The notes under the pieces were generated by a model, which saw nothing but the letters and a program-made list of their open reading frames with translations, was not told the origin of the DNA and made no database searches. From assembly GCA_018817125.1 (NCBI GenBank), contig JAHIUN010000015.1, positions 1 through 64,000 of the forward strand: DNA of 64,000 nt, read 5' to 3'. The stretch's first letter is position 1. Each line of letters opens with the position of its first letter. Shown piece after piece: positions 47,886 to 56,376 of the stretch. Position numbers and translations under genes: made by a program. The DNA is from Patescibacteria group bacterium. Lineage in GTDB: Bacteria; Patescibacteriota; Gracilibacteria; UM-FILTER-43-11.

Positions 47886-48614
47886 CTATTCGATTTCAAT
47901 ATAAATAGGAAGATGATCCGAATAATGGCTTTGTATTACTCCTGAGTCTTTTATCGTAATTTCTTTTGAGGCCATTGCTAAATCCAGGCGGTATTTGGGA
48001 TTATGGGCTGGAAAAGTGGAGCCGGTCTCGGCCAAAGCAAGCTGATGTCTTTTTATAAGCGGTTCAACCTCTTTGACCCCTTTAAAGGTATTAAAATCTC
48101 CGCAGACAAGATAGGGCCTTGGGCAATCCTTTAAAATAGAAGAGATTTCTTTCAGCTGTTTACCGCGAGCTCTGCCTGAAAAACTGCTTAAGTGCACAAT
48201 AAAAATACTGATGCCGTCATTAATGTATTCAATGACAAGTTTCTTCGCCCCCTTTTTTAAATAATGATTTACGATTTTTCCCTGTTTTTTACTCAATACA
48301 CCATTGTGATTTTTGTTCATGATCGGCATTATTCTTCTTAAACTTTTTGGCTTATATTTAAAAGCGCTCGAAATAAAAGGAAGTTCCATGCCATCTGATG
48401 AGACGCGCATCTGATTTTTAAAACGACTCCTTAAAGATCCTGCATCTGTTTCTAAAAAACAGACAACATCCGGGTTTTCTTTCCGTAAAAATTCAGCCAT
48501 ATTTTTTATTGTATTTTTGGGGGCCCACAAATAGCGCCACCAGCGCAGAAAATAATTTTTCCATGCGCCATTCAGGCCGGTTCCGTAAGCAATGTTGTAT
48601 ACGATTATCTTCAT
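47886..48614 (-). CDS. Endonuclease/exonuclease/phosphatase family protein
   Basis: A 242-residue EEP-fold phosphodiesterase. MKIIVYNIAYG is the first strand with the metal-binding Asn, PDVVCFLETDAG gives the catalytic Glu, CGDFNTFKG the D-x-N motif, and YSDHLPIYIEIE the final SDH. I start at MKIIVYN; 12 upstream codons are open but unlike the family. Substrate could be nucleic acid, lipid or sugar phosphate. It has no operon partner. Confidence 0.88.
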   Translation of the reverse strand: MKIIVYNIAYGTGLNGAWKNYFLRWWRYLWAPKNTIKNMAEFLRKENPDVVCFLETDAGSLRSRFKNQMRVSSDGMELPFISSAFKYKPKSLRRIMPIMNKNHNGVLSKKQGKIVNHYLKKGAKKLVIEYINDGISIFIVHLSSFSGRARGKQLKEISSILKDCPRPYLVCGDFNTFKGVKEVEPLIKRHQLALAETGSTFPAHNPKYRLDLAMASKEITIKDSGVIQSHYSDHLPIYIEIE

Positions 48615-48728
48615 GTGGGTAATAGTGGGAAATTTTATTAACGATGTCAATTATTTAAATTTAAGGTCTCTGTTGTGATTTTCCCGATTTTGCTTTAGGA
48701 TCTATCGGATTCAATACGACACACATTT

Positions 48729-50519
48729 ATGGATATCCGGAATATTGCCATCGTAGCCCATGTGGATCATGGAAAGACGACGCTTGTGGACGCATTATTG
48801 AAGGCGAGCGAACATTTTGACACTCATAAGGGGATCGAAGAACGCGCGATGGACAGCAACGATCAGGAGAAGGAACGTGGGATCACGATTTATGCGAAAA
48901 ATGCCTCCATTACTTATAAGGGGGCTAAGCTTAATATTGTCGATACTCCAGGCCATGCGGATTTTGGCTCTGAAGTGGAACGTGTTCTTAGAACGGTAGA
49001 CGCTGTGGTGCTTTTAGTGGACGCTTATGAGGGACCAATGCCTCAGACCAAATTTGTGCTTCGTAAATCTCTGGAGCTAGGACACAAAGTACTCGTGGTG
49101 ATCAATAAAATCGATAAACCGATGGCCCGGCCGGACATTGTAGTGGATCTTACATTCGATCTGTTCGGAACGCTCGGAGCCTCTGATGAACAACTCGATT
49201 TTCCCTACCTATACACCATCGCAAAACAGGGCATTGCGATTCGTAAACTCGATGATGAAAAAAAAGACATTGCTCCATTATTGGATTTTATTTATGAGCA
49301 TGTTGAGCCGGCTAAAGGGGATGTTTCTGCCCCTTTCAGAATGCAGCCCGCCACGCTTGGTTACGATAATTTTTTGGGCCGCATGGCCATTGGGCGTGTT
49401 TACGAAGGGATTATTAAGGTGAATGACAATGTCATCATCATCAATTCGGAGGGAACCGAACGGAAAGGAAAGGTTTCTCAGCTTTATTCGTTTCGGGGAA
49501 TAGAGCGAATTGAAATTAAAGAAGCCATTGCCGGAGACATTGTGGCCATCGCCGGGATTCCGGATATTTATGTGAGCGAAACCATTGCTTCTGAATCAGG
49601 ATTAGAAGCGTTGCCGGCGATCAAAGTGGATGAACCGGCGCTTGCCATTGAATTTATGGTGAACGATTCGCCTTTTGCCGGACGAGAGGGAACGAAAGTC
49701 ACCGGCCGTCATATTCGTGAGCGCTTGGAAAAAGAACTTGAAACCAATGTGGGCCTCATGATCGAATTCAGCGGAGGGGATCATATGAAGGTATATGGCC
49801 GCGGAGAAATGCACATTGCCGTTCTTATAGAGACCATGCGCCGGGAAGGATTTGAACTTCAGATCTCCCAGCCTGAAGTCATTATGCGTGATATCGGCGG
49901 AGTACGGCATGAACCGGTAGAAGCGGTGGTGGTCAATGTTCCCGATGAACTTTCCGGAGCGGTGATTCAGGCCCTTGGTAAGCGCAAGGGGGTGATGACC
50001 ACTATGAAGTCTGAAAACGGAAACACTATGATCGAACTTTATGTGCCAACACGTGGCCTTCTTGGATTTCGCAGTCAGTTTTTGGTAATGACACGAGGGG
50101 AGGGGACTCTTTACCATTCTTTTGATCGCTTTGAACCTTATATGGGAATTATTGAGAAGCGAAGTGTTGGCTCCATGATCTCCTGTGAAACGGGATCAAC
50201 TATGGCTTACTCCCTCTGGAAACTCCAGGAACGCGGGCCTCTTTTTGTGAGGCCGGCCACTGAAATTTATGAAGGAATGGTAATCGGGGAACATAATCAG
50301 GGAACCGATATTGTGGTCAATGCCCTCAAAAACAAGAAACTGACCAATGTGCGTGCTTCAGGGTCAGATGAAGCCTTAAATCTGACTCCTATTATTACCA
50401 TGACACTTGAAAAAGCCATTGAGTACATCGGGTCGGATGAATACGTTGAGATCACCCCTAAAAGCGTGCGCTTAAGGAAGAAATATCTCAGGGAGCTGGA
50501 TAGGAAACGTAACCGATAA
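48729..50519 (+). CDS. typA: Translational GTPase TypA/BipA
   Basis: A 596-residue ribosome-associated GTPase needed for subunit assembly at low temperature and stress. G motifs: AHVDHGKTT (G1), RGITI (G2), DTPGHADFG (G3), NKIDKP (G4). EF-G-like domains follow, and the C-terminus carries TypA-specific GSMISCETGSTMAYSLWKLQERGPLFVRP and VVNALKNKKLTNVRASGSDEA. Length is as expected. No SD precedes it. Confidence 0.97.
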   Translation: MDIRNIAIVAHVDHGKTTLVDALLKASEHFDTHKGIEERAMDSNDQEKERGITIYAKNASITYKGAKLNIVDTPGHADFGSEVERVLRTVDAVVLLVDAYEGPMPQTKFVLRKSLELGHKVLVVINKIDKPMARPDIVVDLTFDLFGTLGASDEQLDFPYLYTIAKQGIAIRKLDDEKKDIAPLLDFIYEHVEPAKGDVSAPFRMQPATLGYDNFLGRMAIGRVYEGIIKVNDNVIIINSEGTERKGKVSQLYSFRGIERIEIKEAIAGDIVAIAGIPDIYVSETIASESGLEALPAIKVDEPALAIEFMVNDSPFAGREGTKVTGRHIRERLEKELETNVGLMIEFSGGDHMKVYGRGEMHIAVLIETMRREGFELQISQPEVIMRDIGGVRHEPVEAVVVNVPDELSGAVIQALGKRKGVMTTMKSENGNTMIELYVPTRGLLGFRSQFLVMTRGEGTLYHSFDRFEPYMGIIEKRSVGSMISCETGSTMAYSLWKLQERGPLFVRPATEIYEGMVIGEHNQGTDIVVNALKNKKLTNVRASGSDEALNLTPIITMTLEKAIEYIGSDEYVEITPKSVRLRKKYLRELDRKRNR

Positions 50520-50548
50520 AAGGCTTTCCGGAATGATATCGATATGTG

Positions 50549-50794
50549 TTAACGTTTTTTTATCAATTCCAATTTTTCTTTTCGGGACAAACTCTTTATT
50601 CGGCTTTCTTCTTTCGAGGCGGAAGAGCGATTGCGGAACTCCTTTGAATAAATAAGTTTAACCGGCCGATGCGCTCTTGTGTATTTTGATCCGAGTTTGG
50701 AGTCATTGTGCTCTTTGATCCTACGCTCTAAGTCAACCGTAATACCGGTGTACAAAGTTTTATCAGCGCATTTAAGGATGTAGAGGTAGTACAT
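50549..50794 (-). CDS. GIY-YIG nuclease-domain protein
   Basis: An 81-residue single-domain protein: MYYLYILKCADKTLYTGIT holds the GIY-YIG equivalents (YLYI and LYTGIT), then RRIKEHNDSKLGSKYTRAHRPVKLIYSKEF and EESRIKSLSRKEKLELI. It resembles the frameshifted gene at 11074-11333. Short GIY-YIG proteins of this sort are widespread and their job is unclear. Confidence 0.9.
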   Translation of the reverse strand: MYYLYILKCADKTLYTGITVDLERRIKEHNDSKLGSKYTRAHRPVKLIYSKEFRNRSSASKEESRIKSLSRKEKLELIKKR

Positions 50795-50877
50795 GTTTGT
50801 ATTTTATCACACATCAAAAAATGGCCCCTCGTAATGTATGAAGTCAGAACGGTCTTTTTACTTCCGCCAGGGTGTTG

Positions 50878-52266
50878 CTAATTAGTATTCTTATGGCTTT
50901 CCATTATAGCCCTGATGATTTTTTCCGTTTTTTGCATATCGGCTTCAAATTTATCAGCAAGATAAAGCGCGATCTTGTTGGCATCTTTTTCGCTGATTTG
51001 TCTGTCTCTATCCATAAGCTTATTTCTAAAGGCATAATCAAGTATTTCGTCGGAAACCGTTTTACGCTTGTCTATGATCCCCTCGATTCTTTTAAGCAAG
51101 GGGTAGTATTTTTTAGGCGTTATTTCTTTCGCAAATTTATAAAATTTCACAACGTATTCGTATAGTTCTTCATTAGCCAGTCCATCATATGCGCTGGTTT
51201 TCTGAAGCTGATTACGTACGTAGGTGTGGGCAGGGATACGCAATATTCCATTTTCAAGTGAAAAAGAGCTAGATATGTCATCGTCAGGGATTACTTCAAT
51301 AAACTCCCTTTGTATTTTTCTTAAACAGAACTTCAGTAATGCAGACAGCCCGAAAACGATGCTTAAATAATTCATGCTCATGCCACGATATTCCAATGTC
51401 CCGTGCTTGTTTATTTTTACAGGATTCCAGCTTATATCCAATCCATAAGGGTACATTGTATCGAATTTTGCTTTTGGATCTGCACTTTTAACCAGTTTTT
51501 CCCAGCGAGCTTTCCTGCGTTTCATTGAGCTAAGAAGGTCAGTAAGGGTTTGCTTATAAGGGGGCAATCCTCCAAGAGATTGGTACTTGTCATATAAGCC
51601 TTTATAATTTAGCTTTTTGCCACCTCTGTAAATTAATTTACGGGTGTCTTTCGCAATATTTTTACAGTCAAAAAAGGGGGAAGACTGAGTTAGTACGGTA
51701 AAGATAGGGTCAATTGCGATTTCAAAGTTGTATGAGTTCATCATACTTCTTTTTAGCTTACTGACTTTTAAAAACTTTAAGCTTTTGCTATCTTCATCAA
51801 AAACATTTTTCGGCAATGTGTAATGATAATGAAAACCGACTACTTTTGTCGCATATTCAAATTGTTTTGGTCCAAAAATCTTTTCCTGTATTTTATATTT
51901 ACCCGATTTGTCTGGGGTGAATCGCGCTTTCATTTTGCCGGGATATGTGGCGAAAGGAAACAGTCGATAGCCTTTCGACTTTATGTAATCGTTTATCTTC
52001 TTCAGTGTCTCTAAAATATTGATGGCCGGATTATACATATTTATATCAGGGAAGCATCCGAGCTCTATCATGCTTTTGCCGCATTCTTTTTCGATCTCAA
52101 TCGTCAAATCAGGAAATTTCTTTAAAATTTTTTTATATAATTTATATCCGTCATAGCTAATATTACCCCGCTTATCGATGATGTGCGATTCAATCTCAAA
52201 GCCGCTCATAGATCTTTTTAAAGGTCTGTTCGGATCCTGAGCTTCTTCAGTATTAACTATTGCCAT
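50878..52266 (-). CDS. Carboxylate-amine ligase of the GCS2 family
   Basis: A 462-residue relative of glutamate-cysteine ligase type 2. GFEIESHIID (metal/ATP Glu), KSMIELGCFPD, RLFPFATYPG, VVGFHYHYTLP and KHGTLEYRGMSMNYLS fit the glutamine-synthetase-like fold of this family. These enzymes join an amine to a carboxylate with ATP. It diverges from an amidohydrolase-like gene, a pairing described for some amidoligase clusters. The substrate is unknown. Confidence 0.85.
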   Translation of the reverse strand: MAIVNTEEAQDPNRPLKRSMSGFEIESHIIDKRGNISYDGYKLYKKILKKFPDLTIEIEKECGKSMIELGCFPDINMYNPAINILETLKKINDYIKSKGYRLFPFATYPGKMKARFTPDKSGKYKIQEKIFGPKQFEYATKVVGFHYHYTLPKNVFDEDSKSLKFLKVSKLKRSMMNSYNFEIAIDPIFTVLTQSSPFFDCKNIAKDTRKLIYRGGKKLNYKGLYDKYQSLGGLPPYKQTLTDLLSSMKRRKARWEKLVKSADPKAKFDTMYPYGLDISWNPVKINKHGTLEYRGMSMNYLSIVFGLSALLKFCLRKIQREFIEVIPDDDISSSFSLENGILRIPAHTYVRNQLQKTSAYDGLANEELYEYVVKFYKFAKEITPKKYYPLLKRIEGIIDKRKTVSDEILDYAFRNKLMDRDRQISEKDANKIALYLADKFEADMQKTEKIIRAIMESHKNTN

Positions 52267-52324
52267 AATAATTACGTTTCAATATCATTAATTTAAGTGT
52301 TCTTCCACTTCTATTCTACACTAC

Positions 52325-53425
52325 ATGGTAAAAAAAATTATCAATAAAATCAAATTGGATGCCATCACTCCATTTTTATTGCGTATTACGAAAAAAGGCA
52401 TATCTATTGATCTTTCAGAACGATTTGTCCTTTTTCATTTATTGGAAAGATTGCATGGCAAAATTGAAGAAAATCCTTATCTGAACTTTTTAAGCATATT
52501 AAATTATCAGAAAAGTTTTGAAAAAACGCTTTCAGAGACCGTTGAAAAATTTTACAAAAAAAGAAACAGTTTTTATTTTAAGCGATTTTTTAAATACGAT
52601 GAAATATACACTGCTGTTAAGCATGAAATAAGTGAGGTATATCATATAAACAAAAAGGCAAAATTAACGATATTTAAAAACGGTCTTTTAGTTTACGACA
52701 ATTACAATATTAAGAATTTTAACGTTCTTCTTCTCACCCTTCATTCAGGAGAATTCGTGCCGCAAAACATCAAAAATAAATTTGAGATATCAGACATCAA
52801 ACGTAAGAAAGAAGAAGATATTCATTCTGACAAGTTGTACAGAAATATCGTTTTAGAACAGGGGGGTATCTGGATTAACAACAAAATGTCCCGTTTTTAT
52901 TGTGATCTGAACCGATCAATGGATGAGTGTATATATTCAAATCCCAAAGCAGATAAAACTGATAGTGATATATGGGAAAAGGAACTAACCAGAAAAGAGA
53001 GGAATAGTATTCTGAGTTTTTATGATGAATTTTATCTTTTATTAAAAAGTGTTATTGAAACCTATTCATTTAATATAATATTTGACGGCCATACAATGCG
53101 GGACGGAAAAAGACGTCCAAATGTAAGTTTTGGGACTCATTATATCCCCAAGTTTTATCTGCCTATTGTGACAAGCTTAAAAAGGAAAATTGTTGCTATG
53201 GGCTACGAAAATTGCGCCATCAATCAGCCTTATAAAGGAGGGCATATTCTAGCATGGATATCGAAACAGTACCCCTCCGTTTTTACGTTTTCGATGGAGA
53301 TTAATAAAAAACTGTATCTATGTTCCAATAGACTTAAGCTTAACGTTAAAAATACTGAAAAAATTGCGATTGATTTGCTCAAAATATTTGATATACAGGA
53401 AGAAGAGGGGTATCGATTCAATTAA
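52325..53425 (+). CDS. N-formylglutamate amidohydrolase-like protein
   Basis: A 366-residue protein. LTLHSGEFVP (metal His/Glu), DIHSDKLYRNIVLEQGG, SRFYCDLNRSMDEC, IIFDGHTMRDG, FGTHYIPKF and NQPYKGGHI match the family that hydrolyses N-acyl amides, with a ~120-residue N-terminal extension not usual there. It diverges from the ligase at 50878 with a 58-base gap, suggesting a matched make-and-break pair. Composition is AT-rich compared with nearby core genes. Confidence 0.82.
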   Translation: MVKKIINKIKLDAITPFLLRITKKGISIDLSERFVLFHLLERLHGKIEENPYLNFLSILNYQKSFEKTLSETVEKFYKKRNSFYFKRFFKYDEIYTAVKHEISEVYHINKKAKLTIFKNGLLVYDNYNIKNFNVLLLTLHSGEFVPQNIKNKFEISDIKRKKEEDIHSDKLYRNIVLEQGGIWINNKMSRFYCDLNRSMDECIYSNPKADKTDSDIWEKELTRKERNSILSFYDEFYLLLKSVIETYSFNIIFDGHTMRDGKRRPNVSFGTHYIPKFYLPIVTSLKRKIVAMGYENCAINQPYKGGHILAWISKQYPSVFTFSMEINKKLYLCSNRLKLNVKNTEKIAIDLLKIFDIQEEEGYRFN

Positions 53426-53759
53426 AAATTTATAGCAATAGTTATTAATCCTGCCTGTTTTATTATATTTGGCAAATAGGTTCGGCCTTCTTTTTTATAT
53501 TTCTTACATTCTCGCTACGCTGCGAAGTCGAGCTTCGAAATATTCATTCCCTTTCGATTACGCTCAAGGTAATTTCATTTTCTCAGGTGAACGTTCTCAT
53601 CCAGTCTCCTCCACCATTTTTGCCGGGGACCCCAAAAAATGCGAGGCAGGGAAGCAGGAGGAGGGTATTTTTTGGGGAAGGAACAAAACTAATGCGCAAG
53701 CTGAAGAAGCCGCCGCAGTTCACGAAGGCGTATTCGTAAGCGAAAGCATAGTTTTGTGA
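53426..53759. other. Non-coding stretch with two nested hairpins beside tRNA-Asn
   Basis: No gene seen; an open frame through it lacks domain signals. At 53626-53686 ACCCCAAAAAATG pairs with TATTTTTTGGGG. At 53690-53757 AAAACTAATGC pairs with GCATAGTTTT around inner ACGAA/TTCGT. The words resemble intergenic elements near tRNA-Lys. It may be a dispersed structured element or RNA. Confidence 0.5.
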
Positions 53760-53834
53760 TGGCTCCCCCGACTAGATTCGAACTAGTGACCTACCGGTTA
53801 ACAGCCGGTTGCTCTACCGCTGAGCTACAGGGGA
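53760..53834 (-). tRNA. tRNA-Asn (GTT)
   Basis: Minus strand: acceptor TCCCCTG/CGGGGGA, D arm GCTCAGCGGTAGAGC, anticodon stem ACCGG/CCGGT around CTGTTAA, T arm CTAGTTCGAATCTAG, discriminator G and encoded CCA. I found no duplicate of its 3' end. Confidence 0.95.
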
Positions 53835-53937
53835 ACGTGGCTTAATTTTAAATTTTAATTTTTAAATTTTCAATCTAAAATTCAGCTTCACCAATTTATC
53901 GGAGCCTATTGGTTTTTTCAAGTGAATTTTTAAAAGG

Positions 53938-53982
53938 TTGACTTTTATTAGTTATGAATATATATTCATAATGTAATATAAT
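53938..53982 (+). promoter_or_regulatory. Promoter with overlapping 20-bp palindrome
   Basis: TTGACT (53938-53943) and TATATT (53961-53966) are 17 bp apart. The perfect palindrome TTATGAATATATATTCATAA (53952-53971) covers the -10 box, a typical repressor operator position. A further TATAAT lies at 53977-53982. Confidence 0.7.
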
Positions 53983-53996
53983 TTAACTTAAATGAT

Positions 53997-54167
53997 ATGC
54001 CTGGATTTGATAAAACCGGACCGGAAGGAAAGGGTAAAATGACTGGCCGCGGAGTGGGTTCCTGTAACCCCGATGCCCCAAGAGGGGGTGGACGTGGGAT
54101 GGGCCGCGGATGCGGCAGGGGATTCGGCCGCCGATCGGCCGCTTCATCCGAGAAAGAAGAGAAATAG
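53997..54167 (+). CDS. Small Gly/Arg-rich protein, DUF5320-like
   Basis: A 56-residue protein read from ATG 53997: MPGFDKTGPEGKGKMTGRGV then GSCNPDAPRGGGRGMGRGCG and RGFGRRSAAS. The MPxxDxTGPxGxGxMTGRGxGxC opening matches the DUF5320 pattern, usually encoded beside DUF134 and iron-molybdenum-cofactor-type proteins. Two cysteines may bind metal. It precedes a DUF134 gene by 27 bases. Confidence 0.82.
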   Translation: MPGFDKTGPEGKGKMTGRGVGSCNPDAPRGGGRGMGRGCGRGFGRRSAASSEKEEK

Positions 54168-54194
54168 CCTTTTTTCTTCTTAATTTATTTTTTT

Positions 54195-54473
54195 ATGACG
54201 CGACCCCGTAAAAACCGCCGGATCCGTTTTAATCCAGACGTGCTTTATTTTAAGCCTCGTGGGATTCCTTTACAGGACTTGGAAGAGGTTGTAATTAAAA
54301 AAGATGAATGGGAAGCAATTCGTTTAAAATATAAGGAAAAATTAAATCAAACGGAATCCGCCAAAAAAATGCGCATTTCTCAAAGTACTTTTCAGCGCAT
54401 CCTGTCTTCGGCTAACCAAAAGATAGCGGAAGCGCTGGTCAGCGGAAAGGCGATCCGGATCGAAGATCGTTAG
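54195..54473 (+). CDS. DUF134-like DNA-binding protein
   Basis: A 92-residue protein. FKPRGIPLQDLEEVVIKKDEWEAIRLKYKEKLNQTESAKKM and RISQSTFQRILSSANQKIAEAL fit the DUF134 helix-turn-helix family; the usual Cys cluster is missing. It is likely to be a transcription regulator, and a self-regulatory role at the 53952 palindrome is plausible but unproven. It overlaps the convergent hflX gene by 4 bases. Confidence 0.85.
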   Translation: MTRPRKNRRIRFNPDVLYFKPRGIPLQDLEEVVIKKDEWEAIRLKYKEKLNQTESAKKMRISQSTFQRILSSANQKIAEALVSGKAIRIEDR

Positions 54474-55558
54474 ACCGTGCGGGCAATCCGGCTTTTTAGC
54501 GTTTGCAGATTTTTTCTTTTCAGGGCGGATATGAACACCGGTTTGAGCTTTTGGTGTTTGTCTTCAATCAGTTTCAGCTGATCCGGTTCCAAAAGATCTG
54601 TTTTATTGAAGGCGTAAATCATTTTTTTATTCCCACAATCCAGTTTCTTAAGCACTTTATTCACCACATCCATCTTCCACTCCATATCCAGATCATCCGC
54701 GTCTACCACATGCAGAATCAGGTCGGAATCAATTGTCTCGGCCAAAGTGGAGCGGAAAGCGTCGATCAGTTCCGGGGGCAGGTCGCGGATAAAGCCGATT
54801 GTATCACTCACGAGCACGCAATCATTCAGTCCCGGCAAAAATACCTTGCCGATTCGGCTGTCCAGGGTGGCAAAAAGCTCGTTTTTGATTTTTACTTCTT
54901 TATTAGTCAGGCTGTTTAAAAGCTGAGATTTCCCCGCGTTGGTGTAGCCGACGATGGCCGCGGTCCTAAAACCGGCATTTTGGCGCTTTCGCCGTTGTCC
55001 TTCCTGATTTTTTTCGAATTTTTTCAGCTGATCCTTGATTATCTGTTCCCGTTTTCGTATATGCCGTTTCATCACTTCGATATTCGTTTCTCCTTTACCG
55101 CGCGTTCCGATGCCCCCTCCCTGTCTCATCAGTTCCGTTCCCATTTTGGCGATGCGCGGCCCTAAATGGCGGAGTCTGGCCAGCTCGATCTGTAATTTAG
55201 CCGCTTTGGTGGTGGCGTGCTTGGCGAAGATCTCCAGGATCAGGTCGATTTTATCCCACACCTTGATATGGTGCTTCTCAAAAAGCGCTTCCAGATTATA
55301 GAGCTGTTCAGGCTTTAAAAGGTTGTTGATAATCACGTAGTCCGCTTTGGATTTTAAGGATTCTTCCAGAATCTCATCCACTTTCCCTTTTCCTATATAA
55401 GTTTTGTAATTCGGCATTTGACGGCGCTGGATTTTGCGGATGATCACAAAACCGCCGTATGTCGAAAGCAGCCGTTCCAGTTCATTTAAACGAGCCAGGC
55501 TCTCTTCGCTTGAGGTCTGAGGGGGGATGATGTCGATTAGGATTACTTTTGGTAACAT
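54470..55558 (-). CDS. hflX: GTPase HflX
   Basis: A 362-residue ribosome-associated GTPase that splits stalled or heat-damaged ribosomes. The N-terminal domain has MLPKVILIDII, LNELERLLSTYGG and YIGKGKVDEI; the linker GPRIAKMGTELMRQGGGIGTRGKGETNIE is diagnostic. G motifs are VGYTNAGKSQL, DTIGFIRDLP and NKTDLL. I start at MLPKVIL; 20 upstream codons are word-repeat DNA. It converges on the DUF134 gene. Confidence 0.95.
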   Translation of the reverse strand: MLPKVILIDIIPPQTSSEESLARLNELERLLSTYGGFVIIRKIQRRQMPNYKTYIGKGKVDEILEESLKSKADYVIINNLLKPEQLYNLEALFEKHHIKVWDKIDLILEIFAKHATTKAAKLQIELARLRHLGPRIAKMGTELMRQGGGIGTRGKGETNIEVMKRHIRKREQIIKDQLKKFEKNQEGQRRKRQNAGFRTAAIVGYTNAGKSQLLNSLTNKEVKIKNELFATLDSRIGKVFLPGLNDCVLVSDTIGFIRDLPPELIDAFRSTLAETIDSDLILHVVDADDLDMEWKMDVVNKVLKKLDCGNKKMIYAFNKTDLLEPDQLKLIEDKHQKLKPVFISALKRKNLQTLKSRIARTV

Positions 55559-55641
55559 AAAATTTAAGTGCAAGTGGCAAGTGCAAGTGTATACATATCG
55601 CTGTTCAATCGCTTGCATTGTGGGCTTGCACTTGCACTGTT
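55559..55641. repeat. Word-repeat palindrome between hflX and ferredoxin
   Basis: AAGTGCAAGTGGCAAGTGCA on the left is answered by CTTGCATTGTGGGCTTGCAC on the right. It spans the spacer. Confidence 0.65.
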
Positions 55642-55908
55642 TTAGTAAATCATTTCGATCTCCCCGTCACTTTCAGGCCTGCATTGGCACGAAAGGCGCT
55701 GGCCGTCGGGCAGATCCATCATTTTTTCAGTTTCAGTCTTTTCCGTGAATTTCCCTTTTTTCGTTTTAAACGCACAGGTCTGGCAGATGCCCGCGCCACC
55801 GCAGGCGGCTACGATCTCCGCTCCTTGTTTTACCAATTGCTGCATCATGGGCTCATCACTTTTTTCATCGATTTCGTAGGTTTTACCATTGAGTTTGATT
55901 TTATGCAT
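55642..55908 (-). CDS. [2Fe-2S] ferredoxin
   Basis: An 88-residue plant-type ferredoxin. Ligands C36, C42, C45 (CGGAGICQTC, spacing 5-2) and C74 (LSCQC) fit the pattern; an extra C76 follows. It carries electrons between redox partners in the cytoplasm. It is followed, on the same strand, by hflX, with word-repeat DNA between; no obvious reductase is adjacent. Confidence 0.9.
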   Translation of the reverse strand: MHKIKLNGKTYEIDEKSDEPMMQQLVKQGAEIVAACGGAGICQTCAFKTKKGKFTEKTETEKMMDLPDGQRLSCQCRPESDGEIEMIY

Positions 55909-55995
55909 GACTTTTTATTGGAAATTAAAGATTAAAAATTCTTTAAAAGTATTTTAACGAAAAGGATCCGTTTGGGCAAAGATTTAAAAAAACAC

Positions 55996-56024
55996 TTGCA
56001 TAAAAAATTTATACGTGATAGAGT
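55996..56024 (+). promoter_or_regulatory. Weak promoter ahead of candidate sRNA
   Basis: TTGCAT (55996-56001) and TAGAGT (56019-56024), 17 bp apart. The -10 match is poor (4 of 6). Confidence 0.35.
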
Positions 56025-56027
56025 TGT

Positions 56028-56139
56028 CCTGGTCGTAGATAGTGCTGAGTCTAGTACGATCAGTTACGACGTAGATAATCGGACCTCCAGCACTACGAAC
56101 CACCCTCCTAAAAACCCCTCTTCCTGCGGGGCTTTTTTT
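56028..56139 (+). ncRNA. Candidate small structured RNA
   Basis: TAGTGCTG (56040-56047) pairs with CAGCACTA (56088-56095); outer TGGTCG and CGAACCA add pairs with one bulge, and an inner CGAT/ATCG stem sits in the loop. It ends in CCCC/GGGG with TTTTTTT at 56115-56139. Shape and terminator suggest a ~110-nt RNA. I recognise no class. Confidence 0.45.
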
Positions 56140-56376
56140 ATGCTGAACCCCTTTCAAAAAGTGGTTCAGCACTCCCCAAATACCGGACTCACTTATTTTA
56201 TTTGTTGTTTAGTTTTCATTTTTTCTCGCGTGTACGCATATACCCCTTCATTTTTGGGGTAAGAGGGGATAAAGAAAGAAGGGAAAGAAAATAAATAAAA
56301 GAAACGGAAGAAATAAATTTTCCTCTGAATCAAGTCTAAAATTTATGTTAATATACTTTTGCTAACAAATTTCTCT
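56140..56376. other. Non-coding stretch before xth
   Basis: No gene seen. It holds a 9-bp hairpin at 56141-56170 (TGCTGAACC/GGTTCAGCA), a small ACCCC/GGGGT stem near 56243-56261 and a long purine tract (about 56262-56320). Confidence 0.45.

Noticed and set aside
53469-53759. 96-codon + frame beside tRNA-Asn
   Set aside because: Covers two nested hairpins and shows no domain; more likely a structured non-coding element.
55972-56262. 96-codon + frame between ferredoxin and xth
   Set aside because: Spans a terminator and two hairpins, with low-quality composition.
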